Part shown: piece after piece, positions 15,668-24,164 of the stretch
Numbering within the stretch: the stretch's first letter is position 1
Layout of the letters: each line of letters starts with the position of its first letter
Origin: Terrimonas pollutisoli
GTDB lineage: Bacteria > Bacteroidota > Bacteroidia > Chitinophagales > Chitinophagaceae
NCBI RefSeq assembly: GCF_029360765.1
Contig: NZ_JARKNA010000002.1
Location: 307,334-371,333 of the forward strand
Direction: 5' to 3'
Length of the DNA stretch: 64,000 nucleotides
Translations under genes and position numbers: made by a program
The notes under the pieces: generated by a model
What the model was told of the DNA's origin: nothing
What the model saw: only the letters and a program-made list of their open reading frames with translations
The model's database searches: none

Positions 15668-17236
15668 ATGAAAAATAAAAAGCAGGGATTTTTATCAATA
15701 CTTATATTATCCCTATTATTTATTACAGGATGTAAAAAGGATTTCTTTGAAAAGAAATTATATGGAATCCAGGACCAGGTTTCAACAATTAAAGATGAAG
15801 CTTCTGCTCTTGCGATGATAAATGGTTGCTATGCAATGATAGATGGAACCGACTGGTGGTCAGGCAGGTTTCAGCGAATGATGCTTGAATGTTCTTCAGA
15901 TAATGGCTGGGGAGGAAATGACTACCAGGACAGGCCAACAGAAATTGGGACGATGGCCTTCACCAATGTTCTTAATGAAGACAATGGTTATGTGCAATCA
16001 TTGTTTGATATCCTTTATTTGGGTGTAAGAAACTGTAACAATACCATACAGGTTTTACCAAATGCGCCCATAAGCGAAGCTCTTAAAAAAAGAGGTGTGG
16101 CTGAAGCAAAGTTTCTGAGGGCCTACTACTATTTTGAATTGGTAAAAACTTTCGGTGATTGTGTACTGTACACTAACCTTCCAACAAGCGCTGAATTGAT
16201 ACCCCGTTCTCCGGTCAAGGATGTATATGCACAGATAGTGCAGGACCTGAAAGATGCTTCAAATGATCTGCCTGAAGTGGATGCATATGCTGCTTCTGAT
16301 AAAGGAAGAGCAACAAAAGGTGCTGCATTAGGTTTGCTAGCCAAAGCATATCTTTTCATGGAAGATTATGCAAATGCTGAAAGTACTGCTCAAACAGTAA
16401 TTCAATCAAATAAGTATATTCTGTTGCCTGATTATGGCGATTTATTTAAAACAAGCAATCCATGGAGTAGGGAATCATTATTTGAAATCGGGTACAATCC
16501 GGATACCAAATACAATACAGGTGTAAGAGCTACCACCATGACATGGGCCACCAATGATGGAGGCTGGGGCTGGTTTGGCCAAACCAGTAACCTGGAAAAT
16601 GCTTTTATAGCCGAAGGAGATGATATACGGAGAAAAAATACCATTGTTAAGGCAGGTGAACCAGTTGAAGGCGAAAACCGCATATTTCCGGCTGATATTG
16701 GTCAACACACATCAGGTCGTTATTTCAGAAAATTGTATGTGCCTATAGCTGAAAGAGGCGGTCTATATGGTAACCAGCCATTAAATCAGATTATGTTACG
16801 TTTTGCAGAAATATTGCTGATACATGCGGAAGCCGCTGCCTTTAGCGGACATGACGCCGAAGCGTTAGTTTCTTTAAATAAAGTAAGGCTAAGAGTCAAT
16901 CTCGCACCAAAAATAGGTTTGACAGGTGATGCGCTAAAATTAGCTATTTATAACGAAAGAAGGCTTGAACTGGCAGGTGAAGGCACCTACAGATGGGACG
17001 ATATCAGAAGAATTAAGATTGGCGGTAAAAAATTAATTTCATTACTGATGGGACCCAATGGCAGTTTTGTAAAATATAATACTACCACCAATGTTGATCC
17101 TATTGAAAAGACGCCCCACCGTGAAAGCCTGAATAAAGGAATCGAATTTAAGGAAGGCAAACATGAAGTGTGGCCGATACCAAGAACTGTTATACAGGCC
17201 AGCAATGGTACTGTTACCCAAAATAACGGATATTAA
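15668..17236 (+). CDS. SusD/RagB-type surface glycan-binding lipoprotein
   Basis: 522 residues with a lipoprotein signal peptide (lipobox FITGC, Cys about 22) and the SusD fold. FLRAYYYFELVKTFGD (about 150-165) is the typical TPR-like helix, and the C-terminal half has LNKVRLRVNLAP and YNERRLELAGEG, the RagB/SusD signature region. It caps the SusC channel and captures the oligosaccharide at the cell surface. It directly follows susC, and a large hairpin 21 bp after its stop may limit read-through into the GH30 gene. Confidence 0.95.
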   Translation: MKNKKQGFLSILILSLLFITGCKKDFFEKKLYGIQDQVSTIKDEASALAMINGCYAMIDGTDWWSGRFQRMMLECSSDNGWGGNDYQDRPTEIGTMAFTNVLNEDNGYVQSLFDILYLGVRNCNNTIQVLPNAPISEALKKRGVAEAKFLRAYYYFELVKTFGDCVLYTNLPTSAELIPRSPVKDVYAQIVQDLKDASNDLPEVDAYAASDKGRATKGAALGLLAKAYLFMEDYANAESTAQTVIQSNKYILLPDYGDLFKTSNPWSRESLFEIGYNPDTKYNTGVRATTMTWATNDGGWGWFGQTSNLENAFIAEGDDIRRKNTIVKAGEPVEGENRIFPADIGQHTSGRYFRKLYVPIAERGGLYGNQPLNQIMLRFAEILLIHAEAAAFSGHDAEALVSLNKVRLRVNLAPKIGLTGDALKLAIYNERRLELAGEGTYRWDDIRRIKIGGKKLISLLMGPNGSFVKYNTTTNVDPIEKTPHRESLNKGIEFKEGKHEVWPIPRTVIQASNGTVTQNNGY

Positions 17237-17257
17237 GAATTCAATATCGTTTTACTT

Positions 17258-17310
17258 AAGCGGCTTCCGTGGCGGGTGTTCCTGCCCGCCACGGTTTTCG
17301 GCCGCTTTTG
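17258..17310 (+). terminator. Large hairpin after susD
   Basis: Nested stems, AAGCGGC/GCCGCTT (17258-17264, 17301-17307) outside and CCGTGGCGGG/CCCGCCACGG (17267-17276, 17285-17294) inside, end in a short T tract. It is a likely terminator or processing/attenuation structure that lowers expression of the downstream enzymes relative to susCD. Confidence 0.75.
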
Positions 17311-17409
17311 GTATTGTATTCTTATCATAGCAGTAAACGACTTTGACTGAGTAACTGCAATACAACAATGAGCATTGATGCAAAGACCAGGATATAAAAA
17401 ATAATAGAA

Positions 17410-19047
17410 ATGGTTAAAAAACATATCTTTTTTTTAGTGATGGTTTTCTTTGCAGGGATAATTTATGCCTGCAATAAAAAAACCGGCCCTACTCCGCCTC
17501 CGCCTAATCCTTGTTTTTACAACGGAATAGATACTTGCCTCGCAAATACGCCTTTGAAATTAACGATTAACCTGGCTGATGAAAAACAAACCATACATAG
17601 CTTCGGCGCATCTGACGGCTGGACAGCCAAGTTCGTCGGCAAATGGGCGGACGCCAATAAGAAAAAAAGGATTGCAGACTATCTGTTCAGCATGGATACC
17701 GCAAGTGATGGCATTCCCAAGGGGATCGGTCTTTCTTTGTGGCGTGTAAATATTGGCGCCGGAAGTTTTGAACAGGGTACCAACAGCGAGATTCCTGATG
17801 AGTGGAGAAGAGAAGAATGTTTTTTGCAGGCTGATGGTAGCTACAACTGGAGCAAGCAGGCCGGCAGTCAATGGTTTTTAAATGAAGCCAAACAACGGGG
17901 AGTAAAGTATACATTAGGATTTGCTATTTCTGCGCCGGTTTATATAACACTTGATGGAAAGGCACACGGAGGCGGGCGATCATCTTTCAATCTGCAATCA
18001 GGCAAGATGCCGGATTATGCAGAATTCCTGGCCGAAGTATCTGATCATTTCAAATTTGATTATATCAGTCCTTTCAATGAGCCACAGTGGAATTGGGGCA
18101 ATGGAAGCCCATCGCAGGAAGGCTCTGCAGCCACCAATACTGAAATTGCAGATCTTGTAAAATTGTTGGGTCCTAAATTGCAAAGCAGGTCATTAGCTAC
18201 ATCAATTGTAGCGGGCGAAGCAGCACAATGGAATTTTACCTCCAATACCTATGACAACAACAGGGGCGATCAGATTTATAATTGGTTCAGTCCCGCTTCT
18301 TCAAATTATATCGGCAATGTGCCCAACACGGCAAAAATAATTTCTGCGCATAGTTATTTCACTACCTGTCCCGACAATAACTTGATGAATATCCGCAGCA
18401 ATGTGGTTAATAAAAGAAACGCAGTGGATGCAGGTTTGGGTTTATGGCAAACAGAGTTCGGGATATTGGGAGATATATGTGGTCAATACAATGGCTATCC
18501 CAAAAACATAAGTATTGACTATGGGCTTTATGTAGCCAAGGTAATTCATCATGACCTGGCCATTGCTGGTGCGAGTTCCTGGCAGTGGTGGCTGACCATG
18601 AACCCTTATAATTATAGTGATGGCTTGGTATATATTAATGATCCCTCCGGCGGATATGATCTGAATGCAAGTAAAACCGATGGCATTGTGTCGGACTCAA
18701 AACAGTTGTGGTGCTTTGGTAATTATTCACGGTTTGTAAGGCCGGGTATGAAGAGAATCGCTGCTTCCATCGAAGGTATTGATGATATTACCGCAGCCGA
18801 TTCTCAGATGATATCGGCGTATAAAGATGTTGTAAACCGGAAACTCGTGTTTGTGATTGTGAACATGAGTTCCAGTTCAAAAATATTCGGGCTGTCAGGT
18901 TTAGGATCAACAATTAAAATAGCAGGCAATAAGTTGGATGTTTATACTACTACTGCTGCAAAAAGTTTGTCGCGGTCGGTAGCAGTAGCGGATAATATTA
19001 AAATTGAAGCAAAGTCTGTCACTACGTTAATAGGTACTTATGAGTAA
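17410..19047 (+). CDS. Glycoside hydrolase family 30 lipoprotein (endo-galactanase-like)
   Basis: A 545-residue lipoprotein (lipobox IIYAC, Cys about 21, then a proline-rich linker PTPPPPNPC) with a GH30 catalytic domain. FGASDGWTAKFVG opens the barrel. The acid/base is about Glu224 in SPFNEPQWNWG and the nucleophile about Glu349 in LWQTEFGI, in clan GH-A spacing. A small beta-domain closes the protein (about 440-545). GH30 includes endo-beta-1,6-galactanases, xylanases and glucosylceramidases; the linked GH51, GH2 and galactose genes favour action on beta-1,6-galactan. As a surface lipoprotein it would make oligosaccharides for SusCD. The subfamily is uncertain without a tree. Confidence 0.85.
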   Translation: MVKKHIFFLVMVFFAGIIYACNKKTGPTPPPPNPCFYNGIDTCLANTPLKLTINLADEKQTIHSFGASDGWTAKFVGKWADANKKKRIADYLFSMDTASDGIPKGIGLSLWRVNIGAGSFEQGTNSEIPDEWRREECFLQADGSYNWSKQAGSQWFLNEAKQRGVKYTLGFAISAPVYITLDGKAHGGGRSSFNLQSGKMPDYAEFLAEVSDHFKFDYISPFNEPQWNWGNGSPSQEGSAATNTEIADLVKLLGPKLQSRSLATSIVAGEAAQWNFTSNTYDNNRGDQIYNWFSPASSNYIGNVPNTAKIISAHSYFTTCPDNNLMNIRSNVVNKRNAVDAGLGLWQTEFGILGDICGQYNGYPKNISIDYGLYVAKVIHHDLAIAGASSWQWWLTMNPYNYSDGLVYINDPSGGYDLNASKTDGIVSDSKQLWCFGNYSRFVRPGMKRIAASIEGIDDITAADSQMISAYKDVVNRKLVFVIVNMSSSSKIFGLSGLGSTIKIAGNKLDVYTTTAAKSLSRSVAVADNIKIEAKSVTTLIGTYE

Positions 19048-19075
19048 CAGCTGAAGTAATTCAAAATATTTTTTT

Positions 19076-22000
19076 ATGCCACGTTACTTCTTGTTGAGCA
19101 CTGTTGTACTGCTGTTGTTTTCATGCAGCAGCGCCGATACTGAAAAAGTAAAACGAACTATTTTTTCAAAATCCACTATTGCTGAATCAGGAGTTGATTT
19201 TAATAATAAGATTACAGAGGACGATTCAGTAAATCTCATTAATAATGAATATGCCTACATGGGAGGAGGCGTGGGTATTATAGATATTAATAATGATGGT
19301 TTACAGGATATTTTTTTTTCGGGAAACCAGGTTAGTTGCAGATTGTATTTGAATGGAGGCGACAATCACTTTAAAGATATAACAGCAAGTGCGGGGATTT
19401 CAACTAATAGCTGGTGCACAGGAGTAAGTGTTGTTGATATTAATAACGATGGTTACCAGGATATCTATGTAAGTGTTTCCGGCGCAGTTGATGGAAATGC
19501 CAGGAAAAATTTACTGTTTATCAATAATAAAAACATGACGTTTATTGAAAAGGCTGCTGAATATGGATTAGCCGATACCGGGTATTCAACACAGGCAGTG
19601 TTTCTGGATTTTGATAAAGATGGGGATTTGGATATGTATCTGGTAAATCATTTGTTGCAGGGCCCTAATCCAAATAATATCACAAAGAAGGATTTGAGTG
19701 GCCATTCAATGTTGAACGATCATTTATATATCAATGATGGCGTAAGTAAAAATTCAGGGCATCCTGTTTTCAGGAATATTTCCGCACTGGCAGGAATAAT
19801 GGAAGACGGTTATGGACTGGGGGTTGTTGTAAGCGATTTTAATAGTGATGGGTGGCCGGATATTTATGTTGCCAATGATTATTTGAGCAATGACTTTTTG
19901 TGGGTAAACAACAGGAACGGAACCTTTACTAATGTGATTGCAGCTTCCCTGAATCATCAGAGTTATAGTAGTATGGGCGTAGACGCAGCCGATATAAATA
20001 ACGATGGCCTGCCCGACATAACCAGCCTCGATATGTTGCCGGAATACAATCAACGTAAGAAAGAAATGTATTCATTTTTGAGTTACGAACGATATGAGAT
20101 GGAACGATTGGCCGGTTATGAACCTGAGTTTATGCGTAATATGCTGCAGCTAAATAATGGGAACCTGGAAATTGATGATACCATATTGCCACGATTTAGC
20201 GAAATAGGGCAGTTGGCAGGCATTAGTGAAACCGACTGGAGCTGGAGTGTGCTGATGGCTGATTTTGATAATGATGGATGGAAAGATATGCATATCACGA
20301 ACGGTTTAGGGCGTGATTTAATTAATGCAGATTTTGTTTTGTACCGGATGCAAACACCCGTGGATCCTGTTACCGGTGTGGCCGGCAGAAAGAAAAAGCT
20401 CCAAAATGAATTAAATTCTCTGGGGCAGGTTGCTTTAAAAAATTATTTATTCCGCAATAATCATGATTACACATTCACCAATCAAAATGATAGTTCAGGG
20501 ATTGATGAGTTGACTATTTCAAATGGCGCTGCTTATGCGGACCTGGACAATGATGGCGACCTGGATATGGTTGTGAATAATATCAATCAACCTGCTTCTT
20601 TATTCATCAATAATTCAAAAACAAAACAACAACCCGATTCATTACACAATTATTTGTCAATTGAACTTAAGGGAGACAGCCTTAACAGGAATGCGTTTGG
20701 CGCCAAACTTTATATTACCACCAACAATACGATACAGTTTTTTGAACAAAATCCTGCCAGGGGTTACGCTTCTACCGTGGACAAGCGGATTTTTGCAGGA
20801 TTGGGCGGAGCAAATACTGCCGATATAAAAATAATCTGGCCGGATGGTAAGATAAGTTTGAGGAAAGCTGTGCCTGTAAATCAATTTCTTTCAATTAGCA
20901 GTGATAGTAGCAATGAAGAAAAAAACAATGCGGTTTTGAATGCTGACCATTTGTTTACTGAGATATCCGGTAGTGACGGGCTTGAATTTAAACATCAGGA
21001 AACTTTTTTTAATGACTATCGTTTTCAAAGGTTATTACCCCAAAAATATTCTCAATCAGGGCCATTTATTTCTGTCGCAGATATAAACGGGGACGGGCTG
21101 ATGGATTTTTTCAGCGGCGGGGCTTTCAAACAATCAGGCAAAATATTTATACAGCAACCAGGAGGTAAGTTTCTGCATAAAGATTTAGTTACCGGCAACA
21201 AGTATGAGGAAGACATGGGCAGTGTTTTTTTTGATGCCAATGGAGATAAATATCCTGACTTGTTTGTTACAGGCGGGAGTAATGAATTTGACGAAGGTTC
21301 AAAATTTTACCACCCACGATTATATATGAATGATGGAAAAGGAAATTTTACCTTAAATGAAACTGCTATTCCATCTTCAGTAAATGCAAGTGCCCAGGCA
21401 ACCACCGATATTGACTTTGATGGAGATGGTGATTTGGACCTTTTCATAGGAGGAAGGGTTTCGAATCAATATCCATCAGCCCCTAAAAGTTATATCCTTG
21501 AAAATAATAAAGGAATTTTTCGTGACGTCACCCATATTGTATGTCCCGAATTACAAAGAGCAGGTATGATTACGGCTGTCGTTGCTACAGATTTTGACAA
21601 TGACAAGAAAAAGGATTTAATCGTTGTCGGAGAATGGATGCCAATCCGGTTCTTCAAAAACAGGAGCGGCAGTTTTGAAGAAGTAACCAATGAGACCGGG
21701 TTATTTAATACCAACGGGATGTGGCGTAGCCTGGCGGCTGCTGATATTGACAATGATGGCGATACTGATTTTGTTGCCGGCAATTTTGGTATGAATTGTA
21801 AGTATCGTGTTTTGCCGCAAAAGCCGATGGTGCTTTATGCAAAAGATATAGATGGTAACGGAAGTATTGATCCGGTATTGGGATATTATATTAAGGATGA
21901 TGAATCAAAAAGCACATTATATCCTTCTGTTTCCCTGGGTCAATTGGCTGAACAGGTGCCGGCCATAAAAAAGCAATATCTCTATCATAAAGACTTTGCA

Positions 22001-22459
22001 AAAGCAACGATGGATGATATTTTTCATAATAAAGAAGAAGGTGAGTCTTTTCTACAATTACAATGTTATGAATTGCATTCTTGCTGGTTTGAAAACTCCG
22101 GAAATGGAAAATTTGTAAAGCATCAGCTTCCCGTGGAGGCACAGTTTGCGCCAGTTAATGCCATAGTCTGCGAGGATATCGATAATGATGGCAAAATGGA
22201 TTTGTTGTTAGCGGGCAACGAATTCCAGGCTGAAGTAATGAATGGCCGCTATGATGCTTCCTATGGATGCTACTTACAGGGTGACGGCAAAGGTGGATTT
22301 ACTTTTATTAAGCCATCAGTTAGCGGATTGGTATTAAAAGGTGATGTGAAAGATTTAAAGCTCATACAAACAGAAGGCAAAAAAAAGCTGTTGCTGGCAG
22401 CAATCAATAATGACCGGATGAAAACTTTTTCGATAAAAAAGATGCGAAAAGATATGTGA
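19076..22459 (+). CDS. FG-GAP/VCBS-repeat lipoprotein with ASPIC/UnbV domain (CRTAC1-like)
   Basis: A 1127-residue lipoprotein (lipobox LLFSC, Cys about 17). Many FG-GAP/VCBS repeats carry calcium-loop-like motifs such as DINNDGLQDIFF, DFDKDGDLDMY and DIDNDGDTDFV, and form one or two beta-propellers. An ASPIC/UnbV domain lies in the middle (about 520-610; LNRNAFGAKLYI and GLGGANTADIKIIWPDG). Such proteins often accompany SusCD loci in Bacteroidota; their role is not settled, and surface glycan binding or scaffolding is the usual guess. It follows the GH30 gene by 28 bp and is probably cotranscribed with it. Confidence 0.88.
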   Translation: MPRYFLLSTVVLLLFSCSSADTEKVKRTIFSKSTIAESGVDFNNKITEDDSVNLINNEYAYMGGGVGIIDINNDGLQDIFFSGNQVSCRLYLNGGDNHFKDITASAGISTNSWCTGVSVVDINNDGYQDIYVSVSGAVDGNARKNLLFINNKNMTFIEKAAEYGLADTGYSTQAVFLDFDKDGDLDMYLVNHLLQGPNPNNITKKDLSGHSMLNDHLYINDGVSKNSGHPVFRNISALAGIMEDGYGLGVVVSDFNSDGWPDIYVANDYLSNDFLWVNNRNGTFTNVIAASLNHQSYSSMGVDAADINNDGLPDITSLDMLPEYNQRKKEMYSFLSYERYEMERLAGYEPEFMRNMLQLNNGNLEIDDTILPRFSEIGQLAGISETDWSWSVLMADFDNDGWKDMHITNGLGRDLINADFVLYRMQTPVDPVTGVAGRKKKLQNELNSLGQVALKNYLFRNNHDYTFTNQNDSSGIDELTISNGAAYADLDNDGDLDMVVNNINQPASLFINNSKTKQQPDSLHNYLSIELKGDSLNRNAFGAKLYITTNNTIQFFEQNPARGYASTVDKRIFAGLGGANTADIKIIWPDGKISLRKAVPVNQFLSISSDSSNEEKNNAVLNADHLFTEISGSDGLEFKHQETFFNDYRFQRLLPQKYSQSGPFISVADINGDGLMDFFSGGAFKQSGKIFIQQPGGKFLHKDLVTGNKYEEDMGSVFFDANGDKYPDLFVTGGSNEFDEGSKFYHPRLYMNDGKGNFTLNETAIPSSVNASAQATTDIDFDGDGDLDLFIGGRVSNQYPSAPKSYILENNKGIFRDVTHIVCPELQRAGMITAVVATDFDNDKKKDLIVVGEWMPIRFFKNRSGSFEEVTNETGLFNTNGMWRSLAAADIDNDGDTDFVAGNFGMNCKYRVLPQKPMVLYAKDIDGNGSIDPVLGYYIKDDESKSTLYPSVSLGQLAEQVPAIKKQYLYHKDFAKATMDDIFHNKEEGESFLQLQCYELHSCWFENSGNGKFVKHQLPVEAQFAPVNAIVCEDIDNDGKMDLLLAGNEFQAEVMNGRYDASYGCYLQGDGKGGFTFIKPSVSGLVLKGDVKDLKLIQTEGKKKLLLAAINNDRMKTFSIKKMRKDM

Positions 22460-22479
22460 CACACCTGATCATAATTTTA

Positions 22480-22506
22480 TCCATCATTTTCATAACTATT
22501 GCTATT
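22480..22506 (+). promoter_or_regulatory. Candidate AraC-binding site B
   Basis: TCCATCATTTTCATAAC at 22480-22496 continues to GCTATT at 22501-22506. The half sites TCCAT and GCTAT are 21 bp apart. It lies 39 bp before the sugar porter start, close enough to act directly on that promoter. Confidence 0.65.
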
Positions 22507-22544
22507 GCAGAACTTACTATATAAAATCAAATTTGTTCCTCATC

Positions 22545-23885
22545 ATGAAGACAGAACCACAACGTTTTAATACTTCGTATATCCTGGCGGTCTCGTTTAT
22601 ATCCGCATTGGGAGGCTACCTGTTCGGTTTTGATTTTGCAGTCATTTCGGGCACACTGCCTTTCCTGCGGGAACAATTTGGTTTGAATGAATACTGGGAA
22701 GGATTCGCTACCGGTTCCCTGGCACTGGGTGCAATACTCGGATGTATTGTTGCTGGTGAAGTTGCAGATAGGTATGGCCGGCGTCCGGGACTTTTGTTGG
22801 CTGCACTCATTTTTGCTATTTCTTCATTGGCGATGGCCTTATCGCCCAATCTTGGTTTTTTTATTACAGCCCGTTTTTTCGCCGGTGTTGGAGTAGGAAT
22901 GGCTTCTATGTTATCACCGATGTATATAGCTGAAGTTTCACCTGCGCCATATCGGGGCCGAATGGTTGCCATCAATCAGCTTACTATTGTAATCGGGATA
23001 TTGGTCACCAACCTGGTAAACTATTCATTGCGCAATAGTGGAACTGATGCCTGGCGATGGATGTTTGGTTTGGGAGCTGTTCCTTCCACTCTCTTTGTGC
23101 TTGGTGTATTATGGTTGCCGGAAAGTCCACGGTGGCTAATAAAAGCAGGGAAAGACCAAAAAGCCTTCGATGTATTATCAAGAATCGGTAATCCTGTTTT
23201 TGTAAAAAGCTCTGTCAGCGCCATTCAAGGATCGGTACACGATAATGGAAAAGTAAGCTACCGGGCTGCTTTTGAAAAAGCTGTTTTGCCTGCAGTATTG
23301 ATAGGAATCGGCCTTGCAGTTTTCCAGCAGCTTTGCGGCATTAATGTAGTATTTAATTATACCTCCAATATTTTTGAAAGCATCGGCGCTTCAAAAGACG
23401 ACCAGTTGCTGCAAACTGTTTTTATCGGCGGTGTGAACCTGTTTTTCACATTGCTTGCAATGGGATTAGTTGACAAGCTGGGGAGAAAGCCATTAATGCT
23501 GATAGGCGCCGGCGGGCTTGCGATATTATATATAATCGTCGCACAACTTTTAGTTTCCCAATCATCCACAGTGTCTGGTTTTCTACTGGCAGCTATCGGC
23601 ACTTATGCGGTTTCGCTGGCGCCGGTAACCTGGGTATTGATTTCAGAAATCTTTCCCAATAAAGTAAGAGGAGTTGCTATTTCCATTGCAGTATTGTGTT
23701 TGTGGGCAGCTTATTTCATACTCACTTTTACTTTTCCCGTGCTGGCAAAATGGATGGGCATGGGTAATACTTTTTATATCTATTCGGGAATATGTATTAT
23801 TGGTTTTGTATTTGTATGGCGAAAAGTGAAAGAGACAAAAGGAAAAACACTGGAGGAACTGGAGGCCGTGTTTTCGCCGCATTAA
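22545..23885 (+). CDS. MFS sugar porter (sugar:H+ symporter type)
   Basis: 446 residues with twelve predicted membrane segments and the sugar-porter signatures. These are GGYLFGFDFAVISG in helix 1, DRYGRRPG in the 2-3 loop, PMYIAEVSPAPYRGRM after helix 4, PESPRWL before the central loop, QQLCGINVVFNYT in helix 7, and DKLGRKPL. It would bring monosaccharides (galactose, arabinose or xylose) across the inner membrane. The ATG at 22545 is chosen over a TTG at 22533. Its own upstream AraC-type motif (site B) suggests that it is a separate regulated unit. It supplies the uptake step between periplasmic hydrolysis and GalK. Confidence 0.93.
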   Translation: MKTEPQRFNTSYILAVSFISALGGYLFGFDFAVISGTLPFLREQFGLNEYWEGFATGSLALGAILGCIVAGEVADRYGRRPGLLLAALIFAISSLAMALSPNLGFFITARFFAGVGVGMASMLSPMYIAEVSPAPYRGRMVAINQLTIVIGILVTNLVNYSLRNSGTDAWRWMFGLGAVPSTLFVLGVLWLPESPRWLIKAGKDQKAFDVLSRIGNPVFVKSSVSAIQGSVHDNGKVSYRAAFEKAVLPAVLIGIGLAVFQQLCGINVVFNYTSNIFESIGASKDDQLLQTVFIGGVNLFFTLLAMGLVDKLGRKPLMLIGAGGLAILYIIVAQLLVSQSSTVSGFLLAAIGTYAVSLAPVTWVLISEIFPNKVRGVAISIAVLCLWAAYFILTFTFPVLAKWMGMGNTFYIYSGICIIGFVFVWRKVKETKGKTLEELEAVFSPH

Positions 23886-23999
23886 TTGCATCGGCATTTC
23901 TTTTTGAGCCATCGATGAATAAGCGGTAATGAAGAAATTTTAGGTTGAGGACACATTTAAAACGTCGTTTCGCAAGCAATAAGCAGTAGTTAGGCAATC

Positions 24000-24039
24000 C
24001 CGAAACAGCAGCGGTGAAAGACCCGCTGCCTGTTTTCGG
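24000..24039 (+). terminator. Strong hairpin downstream of the sugar porter
   Basis: CCGAAACAG plus CAGCGG (24000-24014) pair with CCGCTG plus CTGTTTTCGG (24023-24039) around an 8-base loop, with a bulge. No T-run follows directly (the first is near 24056), so it may be a terminator of weak type, a processing site or a structured leader for the next gene. Confidence 0.5.
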
Positions 24040-24164
24040 AAGCTGTACTAAATCTTTTTGGGAAGATGCTGGGAATAAAAATTTTTCTCTAAAGCAAAAC
24101 ATATTTGAAAGTTTTCAAAAAATAAAACCTGGTTAGTGTCAATTGCAAAAAAAAATTGAAAGTA

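Noticed and set aside
23970..24040. Resemblance of the hairpin region to an integron attC site
   Set aside because: Only one loose GTTRRRY-like match; no integron integrase or cassette structure is nearby.
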